NCBI GenBank assembly: GCA_963714145.1 | Contig: OY970235.1 | Location: 8,804,001-8,868,000, forward strand | Origin: JBBWZH01 sp035544115 | Lineage (GTDB): Bacteria; Actinomycetota; Actinomycetes; Mycobacteriales; CADCTP01 | Direction: 5' to 3' | DNA length: 64,000 bases | Shown: piece by piece, positions 1 through 17,698 of the stretch | Numbering within the stretch: position 1 is the stretch's first letter | How the letters are laid out: every line of letters starts with the position of its first letter | The notes under the pieces: generated by a model | The model's input: only the letters and a program-made list of their open reading frames with translations | Told to the model about the DNA's origin: nothing | Databases searched by the model: none | Program-made: the position numbers and the translations under genes

Positions 1-8964
<8,964 letters not shown>

Positions 8965-9001
8965 GGGGTGTCAATACCTCGCGGTGAGCCGGGGCTTCGG
9001 G

Positions 9002-12000
9002 TTAGTTGTCGTTCTCGAGCAGGCCGAGCTCGCTGTCGATGAAGCTGAAGATCTCGTCGTCGGAGGCGGACTCGATCCCGCCGTCCGGGCTGGCGGCCGC
9101 GCCGGTGCCCTGCAGATCGCGCAGCCGGAACAGGAAGCCCTGCACGCGGGTAGCCAGCTGGGGGAGGATGAGGTCGTCCGGCGGCGCGCCCAGCACAGCC
9201 GCCTCCAGTTGGGCGAAGTCCGCGAGTACGGACTGCGGTGCGCCGGGCGCGTCCGACCACAGCTCGCGGCTGAGCAGGGCGGCGACGGCGTCCGGCGTGG
9301 GATGGTCGAACAGCAGCGTGGTGGGCAGGCCGAGACCGGTCGCCGTGCTCAGCTGGTTGCGCAGCTCGACCGCGGTCGACGAGTCGAAACCCAGCTCCTT
9401 GAAGGCCCGGTCGGTCTCCACCTGCTCCGGCCGCGAGTGCCCGAGCACGCCGGCCACGCTGGCCCGGACCAGGCTCAGCAGGGCCGCCGGCCGCTCCGGC
9501 ACGGCCACCGCGGCCAGCCGCCGCGGCCACGGCGCCAGCTCGGCCGTCCACGGGTCGACCACGTCCGCCACCACTGTGTCCACAGTGGACGCTGGCGGCT
9601 CAGTCGGGGTGCCGCCGGCAGCCGCCGGCGCGAGCCAGTAGCGCTCGCGCTGGAACGCATACCCGGGCAGCGGCACGCGGTGCGGCTGGGCTGGCTCGAA
9701 GACCGCGTCCCAGTCCACCGCGGCGCCGTGCGCGTGCGCGCCGCACAGCGAGCTGAGGAAGCGCGGCCAGCCGCCGTCGTCCCGGCGCAGGGTCGGTACC
9801 GCGGCAGCGCTGGCCCCGGCCGCGTCCAGCGTCTCCTGCAGGCCGGTCAACAGCACCGGGTGCGAGCTGGCCTCGATGAAGATCTGCTGCCCGCGCGCCA
9901 GCAGGGTGCGGGTCGCCGGCTCGAACAGCACCGGCCGGCGCAGGTTCTCGTACCAGTAGCCGGCGTCCAGCGTGCTGGTGTCGATCAGGCCGCCGGTCAG
10001 CGTGGAGCAGAAGGCGATCTCGGCCGACCGCGGCCGGATGCCGGCCAGCGCGGTGGACAGCTGGCCGCGGACCGCCTCCACGTGCGCGCTGTGCGAGGCG
10101 TAGTCGACCGGCACCCGGCGGGCCCGGAACGTGGTGTCGCCGCGCAGCGCCAGCAGTTCGTCCAGGGCGTCCGCGTCGCCGGAGACCACGGTGGAACCGG
10201 GCCCGTTCACGGCGGCCACGCCGAGCCGGCCGGACCAGGACGCGATCAGCTGCTCGACCTCGGCTGCCGGCAGCGCCACCGAGGCCATCCCGCCCCGGCC
10301 GGTGATCGCCGAGATGGCCTGGCTGCGCAGCGCGACGACCCGGGCGGCGTCCGGCAGCGAGAGCGCGCCGGCGACGTACGCGGCGGCGATCTCGCCCTGC
10401 GAGTGGCCGACCACGGCGTCCGGCCGCACGCCCACCGACTGCCAGAGCCGGGCCAGCGAGGTCATCACCGCGAACAGGGCCGGCTGCACCACGTCGGCCC
10501 GCTCCGCCTCGGCGGTCCACGGCCGCTGGGTGAGCAGCTCGATCAGCGACCAGCCGGTCAGCGGGTCGAGCGCGTCAGCGCAGGCGTACAGGTGCTTGCG
10601 GAACACCTCGGCCGAGTCGAACAGCCCGGCCGCCATGCCGGCCCACTGCGAGCCCTGGCCGGGGAAGATGAAGGTCACCGCGGCCGGTGGCTGGCCGGCG
10701 CGCCCAGCCGCCGGGCGGGCCGGCCGGACCACCTTGACCGGGCCGACCACGTTCGCGGCCGGGTCGGCCACGGCCAGCGCGCGCAGGCCGGCGAGCAGCG
10801 ACTCGCGGTCGGCGCCGTAGACCGCGGCGCGGTGCTCGAAGTGGGTCCGGGTGGTGGCCAGCGAGTAGCCGACGTCCGCCGGCAGCAGCTCGGGGTCGGC
10901 CGCGGCGAACCCGGCCAGCCGGTCGGCCTGATCGCGCAGCGCCCGATCGGTGCGGCCGGAGACCAGCCAGGGCAGCGCCAGCCCGGTGCCGTCCGGCCCG
11001 GGGTGCGGCTCGGCCGGCTGGCCCGCCGGCTCGGACAGCACCACGTGGCAGTTCGTCCCGCCCATCCCGAACGAGCTCACCCCGGCCAGCAGCGGCCGGT
11101 CCGGCCGCGGCCACGGGCCCAGCCGCTGCGCGACGGCCAGGTTCAGCGTGTCCAGCGGGATGCCCTGGTTGGTGGTCTCGGCGTGCAGGCTGGCCGGCAC
11201 CGCGCGGTGCCGGATGCTCAGCACGGTCTTCAGCAGCCCGGCGACGCCGGCGGCGCCCTCCAGATGGCCGATGTTGGTCTTCACCGAGCCGACCAGCAGC
11301 GGCGCGCCGGCGTCCCGGCCGGCGCCGAGCGCGGCACCCAGGCCGGCCGCCTCGATCGGGTCGCCGACCCGGGTGCCCGAGCCGTGCAGCTCCACGTACT
11401 GGATGTCGGCGGGGGCGACCCCGGCCTGCCGGCAGGCGGCCCGGATGACCTCGGCCTGCGCCTGCGGGCTCGGCACGGTCAGCCCGTCGGTGCCGCCGTC
11501 GTTGTTCACCGCGCTGCCGCGGATCACGCAGTAGACCTGGTCGCCGTCCTCGACGGCCCGGGCCAGCGGCTTGAGCACCAGGAAGGCGCCGCCCTCGCCG
11601 CGGACGTAGCCGTTCGCCTCCTGCCCGAACGCGGCGACCTGGCCGGTCGGGGAGAGGCCGCCGAACCGGGCGGACGCGGCCAGGCTCTCGGTGGCCAGGT
11701 TCAGGTTCACCCCGCCGGCCAGCGCCACCTCCGACTCCCCGGACCGCAGGCTCACGCAGGCCAGGTGCACCGCGACCAGGGACGACGACTGTCCACTGTC
11801 GACGGTCAGGCTCGGGCCGCGCAGGTCGAACGCGTACGACACCCGGTTCGCGATGATGCTGCGGTGCAGCCCCGGCAGCGTGTGCGGGGTGAAGGCGGCG
11901 CCGCCGCGGCGGTACTGCAGGGTCGCCCAGTCACTCCAGATGGTGCCGACGAACACGCCGGTCCGGCTGCCGGACAGCGTGCCGGGCACGATCGCGGCGT

Positions 12001-12517
12001 CCTCGAACGCCTGCCAACCCAGTTCCAGCATCAGCCGCTGCTGCGGGTCCATGGCCGCGGCCTCGCGCGGCGAGATGCCGAAGAACCCGGGGTCGAACAG
12101 GTCGACCCGGTCGAGATAGCCACCCCACCTCGTCCCGGCCCACGGGTCCGCCCCGGCCGTCCCGCCCGCCCCGGCCGGGCCCGCCCCGGCCGTCCCGGCG
12201 GGACCCGCCGCGCCGGTTGGATCGGCTGCCCCGGCCGTCCCGCCCGTCCCGGCCGGGCCCGCCCCGGCCGTCCCGGCCGCGCTGGTCGGATCGGCTGCGC
12301 CGGTTGGATCGGCGTCGGCGGCGGGGTTGCCGCCGAGCGGCGGTCGGTCGTCCCGGTCGGCCGGGGTGGCGCCGATGCCGCTGCCGCCGGCGGCGAGCAG
12401 CTGCCAGAAGGCGGCCGGGTCCGGTGCCTGTGGCAGCCGGCAGGAGAGCCCGATGATCGCGATCGCGCCGGTCGGATCCGTGGTTCCGGCACTGCCGGAA
12501 GGAGCTGGATGAGCCAT
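9002..12517 (-). CDS. Polyketide synthase loading protein, KSQ-AT-ACP
   Basis: This protein starts polyketide synthesis. The KS active-site cysteine is replaced by glutamine (Gln243 in SGQSSS), which is the hallmark of KSQ domains that decarboxylate an ACP-bound malonate. The AT has GHSQG (Ser706) and YASH near 806, the methylmalonyl-CoA signature, so propionyl is the expected starter. The ACP has GFDSS with Ser1046, followed by a short acidic C-terminal tail that may dock to the next protein. There is no reductive domain. Residues about 62-126, inside the N-terminal part of the KS, are an A/G/T/P-rich repeat that typical KS domains lack. ATG 12517 is chosen because the conserved IAIIGLSC begins 18 residues later and a GAG-rich stretch precedes it; in-frame GTG 12544 and TTG 12580 are alternatives. 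It lies upstream of and co-directional with the extension PKS. Confidence 0.92.
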   Translation of the reverse strand: MAHPAPSGSAGTTDPTGAIAIIGLSCRLPQAPDPAAFWQLLAAGGSGIGATPADRDDRPPLGGNPAADADPTGAADPTSAAGTAGAGPAGTGGTAGAADPTGAAGPAGTAGAGPAGAGGTAGADPWAGTRWGGYLDRVDLFDPGFFGISPREAAAMDPQQRLMLELGWQAFEDAAIVPGTLSGSRTGVFVGTIWSDWATLQYRRGGAAFTPHTLPGLHRSIIANRVSYAFDLRGPSLTVDSGQSSSLVAVHLACVSLRSGESEVALAGGVNLNLATESLAASARFGGLSPTGQVAAFGQEANGYVRGEGGAFLVLKPLARAVEDGDQVYCVIRGSAVNNDGGTDGLTVPSPQAQAEVIRAACRQAGVAPADIQYVELHGSGTRVGDPIEAAGLGAALGAGRDAGAPLLVGSVKTNIGHLEGAAGVAGLLKTVLSIRHRAVPASLHAETTNQGIPLDTLNLAVAQRLGPWPRPDRPLLAGVSSFGMGGTNCHVVLSEPAGQPAEPHPGPDGTGLALPWLVSGRTDRALRDQADRLAGFAAADPELLPADVGYSLATTRTHFEHRAAVYGADRESLLAGLRALAVADPAANVVGPVKVVRPARPAAGRAGQPPAAVTFIFPGQGSQWAGMAAGLFDSAEVFRKHLYACADALDPLTGWSLIELLTQRPWTAEAERADVVQPALFAVMTSLARLWQSVGVRPDAVVGHSQGEIAAAYVAGALSLPDAARVVALRSQAISAITGRGGMASVALPAAEVEQLIASWSGRLGVAAVNGPGSTVVSGDADALDELLALRGDTTFRARRVPVDYASHSAHVEAVRGQLSTALAGIRPRSAEIAFCSTLTGGLIDTSTLDAGYWYENLRRPVLFEPATRTLLARGQQIFIEASSHPVLLTGLQETLDAAGASAAAVPTLRRDDGGWPRFLSSLCGAHAHGAAVDWDAVFEPAQPHRVPLPGYAFQRERYWLAPAAAGGTPTEPPASTVDTVVADVVDPWTAELAPWPRRLAAVAVPERPAALLSLVRASVAGVLGHSRPEQVETDRAFKELGFDSSTAVELRNQLSTATGLGLPTTLLFDHPTPDAVAALLSRELWSDAPGAPQSVLADFAQLEAAVLGAPPDDLILPQLATRVQGFLFRLRDLQGTGAAASPDGGIESASDDEIFSFIDSELGLLENDN

Positions 12518-12750
12518 CGAACTCGCTGCCCCCTCGCCGCTCACGCACCCGGGTCTGGATGCCCCGGGGTGGTTGGTCAAGCCAGCGTCAGCGACGGAGC
12601 TAGCCGGGTACTTGGCGCGCGCTAAAGCAGGTCAGCCGGCTGCTGGCCGGGAACCGGCGACTTCAGCGGGAGATTGGCGCCGCGTTGGGGCGCGCCAAGG
12701 GCGGCCGCCGAGCATGGGCGCACAGTCGAGTCCGAAAGAGAGGCACCCGA
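12518..12750. promoter_or_regulatory. Divergent intergenic region between PKS loading gene and barrel gene
   Basis: The 233 bp between the two divergent starts must hold promoters for both directions. I could not pick out convincing -35/-10 pairs. The only clear signal is GAGAGG at 12738-12743, seven bases before the ATG at 12751. Confidence 0.4.
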
Positions 12751-13293
12751 ATGCTTCGGCTACCAGTCACGAGTCCAGTGCGGGGCGTTGCGCTGGCCGC
12801 CGCCGCGACCGCGGTCGTCACCTGTACGGCCGCCGCCTCCGCCGGGCCGGCGAGCGCCTCGGCCGCGCCGGCCAGCCACCACGCCGGCCGGTACTGCATC
12901 TCCTACGACAACCTGACCGAGCAGGCGCAGGTGCAGCCTGACACCACCGCCACGCCGAGCGCGACCTCGCTGGTCGGCCGCTCGCTGGGTGAGTTCCGCA
13001 ACTCGAGCGGCCGGCTGGTCGGCACCGAGGACGGCACGTTCGTCGCCTACCAGAAGGTGGACGGCACCCGCGCGGAGCTGTTCCAGTACACCGCGCAGCT
13101 GCCGGGCGGCTCGGTGGCCGGCGGCGGCACGGTCTCGATCACCGATATCAGCCTCGGCCAGGAGGCCACGCTGTCCGCGGTGGGGACCAGCGGGCTGCTG
13201 CGCGGTCTGACCGGCACCTGGAAGTTCACGCTGACCGGGGCCCCGGCGCCGGGCGTGACCACCTTCCGGACCGTCTTCACCCTCTGCCTCTGA
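12751..13293 (+). CDS. Allene oxide cyclase barrel-like protein, exported or with signal-like N-terminus
   Basis: A 180-residue protein. Residues 1-40 form a basic then Ala-rich hydrophobic stretch ending in ASA, which looks like a signal peptide. The rest is a Gly/Thr-rich all-beta sequence with segments such as LVGRSLGEF, DGTFVAYQK and GTWKFTLTG, resembling the AOC-like/dirigent barrel family. Related small barrels in spirotetronate and spirotetramate clusters (AbyU, PyrI4 type) catalyse [4+2] cyclisation; whether this protein does so is inference from location beside a modular PKS. Start: ATG 12751 has GAGAGG seven bases upstream. Other possible roles are a secreted barrel of unrelated function. 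Confidence 0.65.
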   Translation: MLRLPVTSPVRGVALAAAATAVVTCTAAASAGPASASAAPASHHAGRYCISYDNLTEQAQVQPDTTATPSATSLVGRSLGEFRNSSGRLVGTEDGTFVAYQKVDGTRAELFQYTAQLPGGSVAGGGTVSITDISLGQEATLSAVGTSGLLRGLTGTWKFTLTGAPAPGVTTFRTVFTLCL

Positions 13294-13640
13294 CCTGACT
13301 CGCCAGACCCGCCGGCCGACGCCGGCCGAACCCCCGGGCCGACGCCGGGCCGGATTCCCAGGCCGGCGCTGGGCCGACCCCGGGCCCACCCGGGCCGCCT
13401 CCCGGCGGCCCACCGCCGAGCACCACCGAGGCTGTACCGACGGCTCTACCAAGGCTGCTCTATGGATCGCCTACCTGTTCGTGGAACTGGCCCGCGACGC
13501 GCCCGATGCACCGGCGCGTCCGGGCCGTTCTGCGTTGCCCGGCACCCCGCCGGACCGGACAATCCAGCCGTGCCTCGCCAGATCCCGGCAACTCGCCAGT
13601 TCCCGGCAACCCGCCTAGCGGCGGACACGGTAGTTCGGAC
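13294..13640. other. Gene-free G+C-rich spacer with nested inverted repeats
   Basis: No gene supported. Positions 13311-13400 consist of repeated CCGGC/GCCGG blocks that can fold into several overlapping hairpins, plausibly ending transcription from the barrel gene. No discrete single terminator could be chosen. Confidence 0.4.
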
Positions 13641-13646
13641 AGGCAC

Positions 13647-13679
13647 TTGCCGTCCGACGCGAGTTCTGTAAACATTTAC
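13647..13679 (+). promoter_or_regulatory. Candidate promoter and palindromic operator before exporter gene
   Basis: TTGCCG (13647-13652) and TAAACA (13669-13674) are spaced by 16 bases. The A+T-rich palindrome GTAAACATTTAC (13668-13679; arms GTAAA/TTTAC) overlaps the -10. It stands out in very G+C-rich DNA and is placed as a repressor site would be. No dedicated regulator gene is adjacent. Confidence 0.45.
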
Positions 13680-13803
13680 CGCAGAGCACGATCACGGCCG
13701 GCTGCCCGACTCGGACCTGACCACTCCGGCCCCCGCACCACAGCACCACCCGACCCACCCGGGGTCAGTGGGCCCGGGCTCCGAACCCGAAATGGAGATC
13801 GTC

Positions 13804-15288
13804 ATGGCAGAGCAGAACGCACCCGCGGTGGAGAAGGAACCGCCCGACAAGATGACGCCAGCGCTGTTGAAGCTGGCCGGCGCGATCATGCTTGGTTCGA
13901 TCGCCATGCAGCTCGACGGAACCATGGTCAACGTGGCGTTCAATACGCTGCTGAGCGAGTTCGGGTCCCAGTTGTCGACCATCCAGTGGGTGGTCACCGG
14001 CTACCTGCTCGCGATGGCCATGGTCACCCCGCTGACCGGCTGGGCGGTCGAGCGGTACGGCGGCCGCACCGTCTGGATGGCCTCGATCTCGGTCTTCCTC
14101 GCCGGCTCGATGCTCTGCGGCGTCGCCTGGTCGGCCCCCAGCCTGATCGTGTTCCGGATCCTGCAGGGCATGGGTGGCGGCATGATCATCCCGTTGGCCC
14201 AGGTGATCCTGGCGCAGGCGGCGGGGGAGAAGATGCTCGGCCGGGCCATCGCCGCCATCGGCATCCCGGCGATGCTCGGCCCGGTGCTCGGCCCCGTCCT
14301 CGGCGGCATCATCGTCACCGAGCTGAACTGGCGCTGGATCTTCTACATCAACCTGCCGATCTGCCTGGCCGCGCTGCTCGTCTCCTGGCGGGTCATGCCG
14401 CCGGGGATCGGTAAGGGCCCGCAGGCGGAGAAGCTCGACCTGATCGGCCTGGCGCTGCTCTCGCCGGCCTGCATCGCGTTGATCTACGGGCTGACCGAGG
14501 CCGGCAACCACGGCAGCTTCGGCGACGGCCACGCGCTCGTCCCGCTGCTGCTCGGTCTGGCGCTGCTGGTCGCGTTCACGCTGCACTCGCTGCGCGGGTC
14601 GGCGCCGCTGATCGACGTGCGGCTGTTCAAGGTGCGCAACTTCACCATGGGTTCGATCGTGGTCTTCATCGCCGCGCTCCCGCTGTTCGGCGCGATGGCC
14701 CTGGTGCCGCTGTACTACCAGCAGGTCCGCGGCGACACCGCGCTGCACGCCGGCCTGCTGTTCGCCCCGCAGGGCTTCGGCATGGCCATCGCGCTGGTGG
14801 CCTCCGGCGCGCTCTCGGACAAGATCGGGCCGCGCCCGATCGTGCTCAGCGGGCTCAGCATGGCCGCTCTCGGCGGGGCCGTCTTCACCCAGATCACCGG
14901 GCACACCAGCGTGCTGCTGATCAGCGCGGCACTCGCCGTGTCCGGCGCCGGGCTCGGCGTCTCGCTGGTGCCGGCGCTGACCGCGGCGCTGCGCGGGCTG
15001 CGACAGAACACGATCGCCAAGGCCACCACGTCGGTCCGGATCTTCCAGCAGCTGGGCGGCTCGTTCGGGATCGCGCTGATCTTCGTTGTGCTGCAGCAGG
15101 CGATCGCCAAGCAGGTCTCCGGGCCGAACGGCAGCCCCTCGCCGGACAGCCTGGCGGTGGGGTTCAGCCACGCCTTCTGGTGGATGCTCATCTTCACCCT
15201 GGCGGCCATCCTGCCGGCCTGCCTGCTGCCCTCCACCCGGCCGACGGCCGGCGAGCCCACCTCCGACAGCCTGGTGGCCGCTGGGTGA
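13804..15288 (+). CDS. MFS drug/metabolite exporter, DHA2 (EmrB/QacA) type
   Basis: A 494-residue polytopic membrane protein with about 14 hydrophobic segments, the DHA2 pattern. The early motif QLDGTMVNVAFNTL and the loop GWAVERYGGRTVW match the conserved D-x-x-(I/M)-V-N-V-A and motif A of drug/proton antiporters; GPVLGPVLGG matches motif C of exporters. It should expel a compound by proton exchange, and within this cluster it is the likely product exporter and self-resistance determinant. ATG 13804 is preceded by GGAG with a 6-base spacer; an in-frame upstream ATG at 13768 lacks one. A strong hairpin terminator follows. Confidence 0.9.
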   Translation: MAEQNAPAVEKEPPDKMTPALLKLAGAIMLGSIAMQLDGTMVNVAFNTLLSEFGSQLSTIQWVVTGYLLAMAMVTPLTGWAVERYGGRTVWMASISVFLAGSMLCGVAWSAPSLIVFRILQGMGGGMIIPLAQVILAQAAGEKMLGRAIAAIGIPAMLGPVLGPVLGGIIVTELNWRWIFYINLPICLAALLVSWRVMPPGIGKGPQAEKLDLIGLALLSPACIALIYGLTEAGNHGSFGDGHALVPLLLGLALLVAFTLHSLRGSAPLIDVRLFKVRNFTMGSIVVFIAALPLFGAMALVPLYYQQVRGDTALHAGLLFAPQGFGMAIALVASGALSDKIGPRPIVLSGLSMAALGGAVFTQITGHTSVLLISAALAVSGAGLGVSLVPALTAALRGLRQNTIAKATTSVRIFQQLGGSFGIALIFVVLQQAIAKQVSGPNGSPSPDSLAVGFSHAFWWMLIFTLAAILPACLLPSTRPTAGEPTSDSLVAAG

Positions 15289-15322
15289 CCCACCCGCTGG
15301 CCGCCGGGCCAGCCCGCAGCCA

Positions 15323-15359
15323 GTCGAGGACCTCCCGCCCCCTCCGGGAGGTCCTCGAC
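15323..15359 (+). terminator. Strong hairpin terminator after exporter
   Basis: A perfect 15-bp stem (15323-15337 with 15345-15359) closes a 7-base loop 35 bp after the exporter stop codon. There is no U-tract, as is common in high-G+C actinomycetes. Confidence 0.8.
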
Positions 15360-15431
15360 GCTTCTCCGCTGCCGACGCGGCGCTGGCCGCCGCACCGGCC
15401 CGGGGTGTCTCGAGTGTCTACATGCGACGGA

Positions 15432-15459
15432 TTGGCTGGGCGTTAGCGGCTCTTAAGGG
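15432..15459 (+). promoter_or_regulatory. Weak candidate promoter for pyrrole operon
   Basis: TTGGCT (15432-15437) and TAAGGG (15454-15459), spacer 16, lie downstream of the terminator and 48 bp before the first operon gene. A promoter is expected here because the terminator separates the operon from the exporter; the exact boxes are uncertain. Confidence 0.3.
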
Positions 15460-15506
15460 CCGCGCCCGACAGTCGATGCAGACCGGAACACCCTGGAGGC
15501 TGAGTC

Positions 15507-16550
15507 GTGCAGACGCTAGACACATTCATCAAGGGAGTCGGCGTCTTCCTGCCGGCCCAAGTCACCGTCGAGTCGGCGGTCCGCCAGGGCCTGCACCCGG
15601 CCGAGGCCGCCGCCGCCCACCAGCTGACCGGAGCGACGGTGGCCGGCGACCTGCCGGCGCCGGAGATGGCGCTGCGGGCGTCCCAGGACGCGTTGAAGCG
15701 GTCCGGGCTGGCGCCGGGCGAGGTCGACCTGCTGCTCTACCTGGACACCTGGCACCAGGGCCCGGACGGCTGGCAGCCGCAGTCGTACCTGCAGCGGCAC
15801 CTCGTCGGCGGCTACGCGCTGGCGGTCGAGGTCCGGCAGGGCTGCAACGGCGTGTTCGCCGCACTGGAACTGGCCGCGGACATCATGGCGGCCGGTACCG
15901 GCAAGGAGACGGCGCTGATCGTCGCGTCCGACAACTACGGCACCCCGCTGATGGACCGCTGGAACGTCGGTGCCGGGTTCATCAGCGGCGACGCCGCCAG
16001 CGCGATCGTGCTGAGCCGCGAGCCCGGCTTCGCCCAGCTGCTCTCGGTGCGGTCGGTCGCGGTGCCGGAGGCCGAGGGGATGCACCGCGGCAACGAGCCG
16101 ATGTTCCCGCCCGGCCCCACCATCGGCCGGCCGCTCAACTTCGGCGCCCGCGGCGAGGAGTTCCGCCGCGAGGCGATGGCGCAGGGCATCGGTGCGGCCC
16201 CGATGATGCAGGTGCAGGCCACGATGATGGAGGTCGTCCAGCGCACGCTGGTCGAGGCCGGCATCGGGCTGGCCGACGTCACCCGGGTCGCGTTCAACAA
16301 CTTCTCCCGGGAGATGGTCGAGCTGCGGGCGATGGCCCCGCTCGGCTTCCCGCTGTCGAAGTCCACCTGGGACTTCGGCCGGACGATCGGCCACCTCGGT
16401 GCCAGCGACCAGATCGTCTCGCTCGACTACCTGGTCAGCACCAACCAGCTGCGGCCGGACGACCACCTGCTGCTGATGGGCGTCGGCCCGGGCGTCACGC
16501 TGTCGGCCGCGGTGATCAAGGTCCTCGAACCGCCGTCCTGGGGCGGCTGA
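15507..16550 (+). CDS. KASIII-like acyltransferase/ketosynthase
   Basis: A 347-residue FabH-fold protein. Cys113 in QGCNG is the acyl-binding nucleophile. The histidine of true KASIII HQAN motifs is missing: the matching segment reads NNFSRE (264-269). The GNTSAAS position reads GHLGASD, giving His296 and Asp301. A Cys/His/Asp set of this kind is described for KASIII-like acyltransferases such as CerJ rather than for condensing enzymes. In chlorothricin and aminocoumarin clusters such proteins transfer an aryl or pyrrolyl acyl group between carriers or onto an acceptor. Here it probably moves the pyrrolyl group made by the next four genes. GTG 15507 has GGAGG seven bases upstream. Confidence 0.82.
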   Translation: MQTLDTFIKGVGVFLPAQVTVESAVRQGLHPAEAAAAHQLTGATVAGDLPAPEMALRASQDALKRSGLAPGEVDLLLYLDTWHQGPDGWQPQSYLQRHLVGGYALAVEVRQGCNGVFAALELAADIMAAGTGKETALIVASDNYGTPLMDRWNVGAGFISGDAASAIVLSREPGFAQLLSVRSVAVPEAEGMHRGNEPMFPPGPTIGRPLNFGARGEEFRREAMAQGIGAAPMMQVQATMMEVVQRTLVEAGIGLADVTRVAFNNFSREMVELRAMAPLGFPLSKSTWDFGRTIGHLGASDQIVSLDYLVSTNQLRPDDHLLLMGVGPGVTLSAAVIKVLEPPSWGG

Positions 16551-16555
16551 CCGCG

Positions 16556-17698
16556 ATGGACTTCGACTTCAGCCCGGACCAGCGCAAGCGGGCCGACGAG
16601 ATCCGCGACGGCGTGCTGGAGCTGCTCGGCGGCCCCACGCCGGACGGCCCGCAGGGGCACTTCGACCGGGACAAGTGGCGTTCGGCGGCCCGGCTGGGCC
16701 TGACCGGGCTGAACCTGCCGGTCGAGTACGGCGGCTGCGGCCTCGGCTCGCTGGACACCGCGCTGGCGCTGGAGGCGTTCGGCCGCGGTTGCCGCGACAC
16801 CGGCCTGGTGTTCGGCGTCGCGGCGCACGTGCTCGCCTGCGCCGTCCCGGTCCGGGACTTCGCCGCCGACGAGGTCCGCGCCGACCTGCTCAGCGGCCTG
16901 GCCGGCGGTGACCTGATCTCGGCCAACGCGATCACCGAGGACGAGGCCGGCTCGGACGTCAGCGGCATGCGGATGACCGCCGTGCCGGATGGTGACGACT
17001 ACGTGCTCGACGGCGAGAAGTCGTTCTCCAGCAACGCACCGCTGGCCGACCTGCTGGTCACCTACGGCGTCACCGCGCCGGCCGGTGGCTTCTTCTCGGT
17101 CACCGGCTTCGCCGTCCCCCGGCACCTGCCCGGGATCAGCGTCAGCGAGCCGCTGGCCAAGATGGGCCTGCACGGCTGCCCGGCCGGCCGGATCCGGTTC
17201 GACTCGGTCCGGGTGCCGGCCCGGTTCCGGCTCGGCGAGGAGGGCCAGGGCCGGCTGATCTTCCAGCACTCGATGGGCTGGGAGCGGGCCTGCCTGTTCG
17301 CCATCTACGTCGGCCTGATGGAACACCAGCTGGAGCGCTGCGTCGAGCACGCCCGGCGGCGCAAGCAGTTCGGCCAGAGCATCGGCGGCTTCCAGGCGGT
17401 CTCGCACCGGATCGCCACGATGAAGCAGCGGCTGGAGAGCGCCCGGTTGCTGCTCTACCGCGCCTGCTGGCTGATGGACGCCGGCCGCGACTACCTGGCC
17501 GCCGCATCGCTATCGAAGATAACGGTGTCGGAATCCGCAATCGCCAACGGCATCGACGCGGTGCAAATCTTTGGCGGTGCCGGCTACCTGCAGGCGACCG
17601 GGATCGAGAGCCAACTCCGGGACGCCGTCCCCAGCACGATCTTCTCCGGGACGACGGAGATCCACCGGGAACTCGTCGCAAAGGAAGCGGGGCTGTGA
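16556..17698 (+). CDS. Acyl-CoA dehydrogenase-like prolyl-carrier oxidase
   Basis: A 380-residue FAD enzyme of the acyl-CoA dehydrogenase fold: N-terminal helical domain, middle domain with NAITEDEAGSD near 125, C-terminal domain with RRKQFGQSIGGFQAV and the closing IFSGTTEIHRELVAKE. In the known pyrrole pathway (PltE, CloN3 type) such enzymes oxidise prolyl-S-carrier to pyrrolyl-2-carboxyl-S-carrier. The adjacent adenylation and carrier genes make that the likely role. ATG 16556 begins 5 bp after the preceding stop; its stop overlaps the next start in GTGA. A primary-metabolism dehydrogenase is the alternative but the context argues against it. Confidence 0.85.
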   Translation: MDFDFSPDQRKRADEIRDGVLELLGGPTPDGPQGHFDRDKWRSAARLGLTGLNLPVEYGGCGLGSLDTALALEAFGRGCRDTGLVFGVAAHVLACAVPVRDFAADEVRADLLSGLAGGDLISANAITEDEAGSDVSGMRMTAVPDGDDYVLDGEKSFSSNAPLADLLVTYGVTAPAGGFFSVTGFAVPRHLPGISVSEPLAKMGLHGCPAGRIRFDSVRVPARFRLGEEGQGRLIFQHSMGWERACLFAIYVGLMEHQLERCVEHARRRKQFGQSIGGFQAVSHRIATMKQRLESARLLLYRACWLMDAGRDYLAAASLSKITVSESAIANGIDAVQIFGGAGYLQATGIESQLRDAVPSTIFSGTTEIHRELVAKEAGL

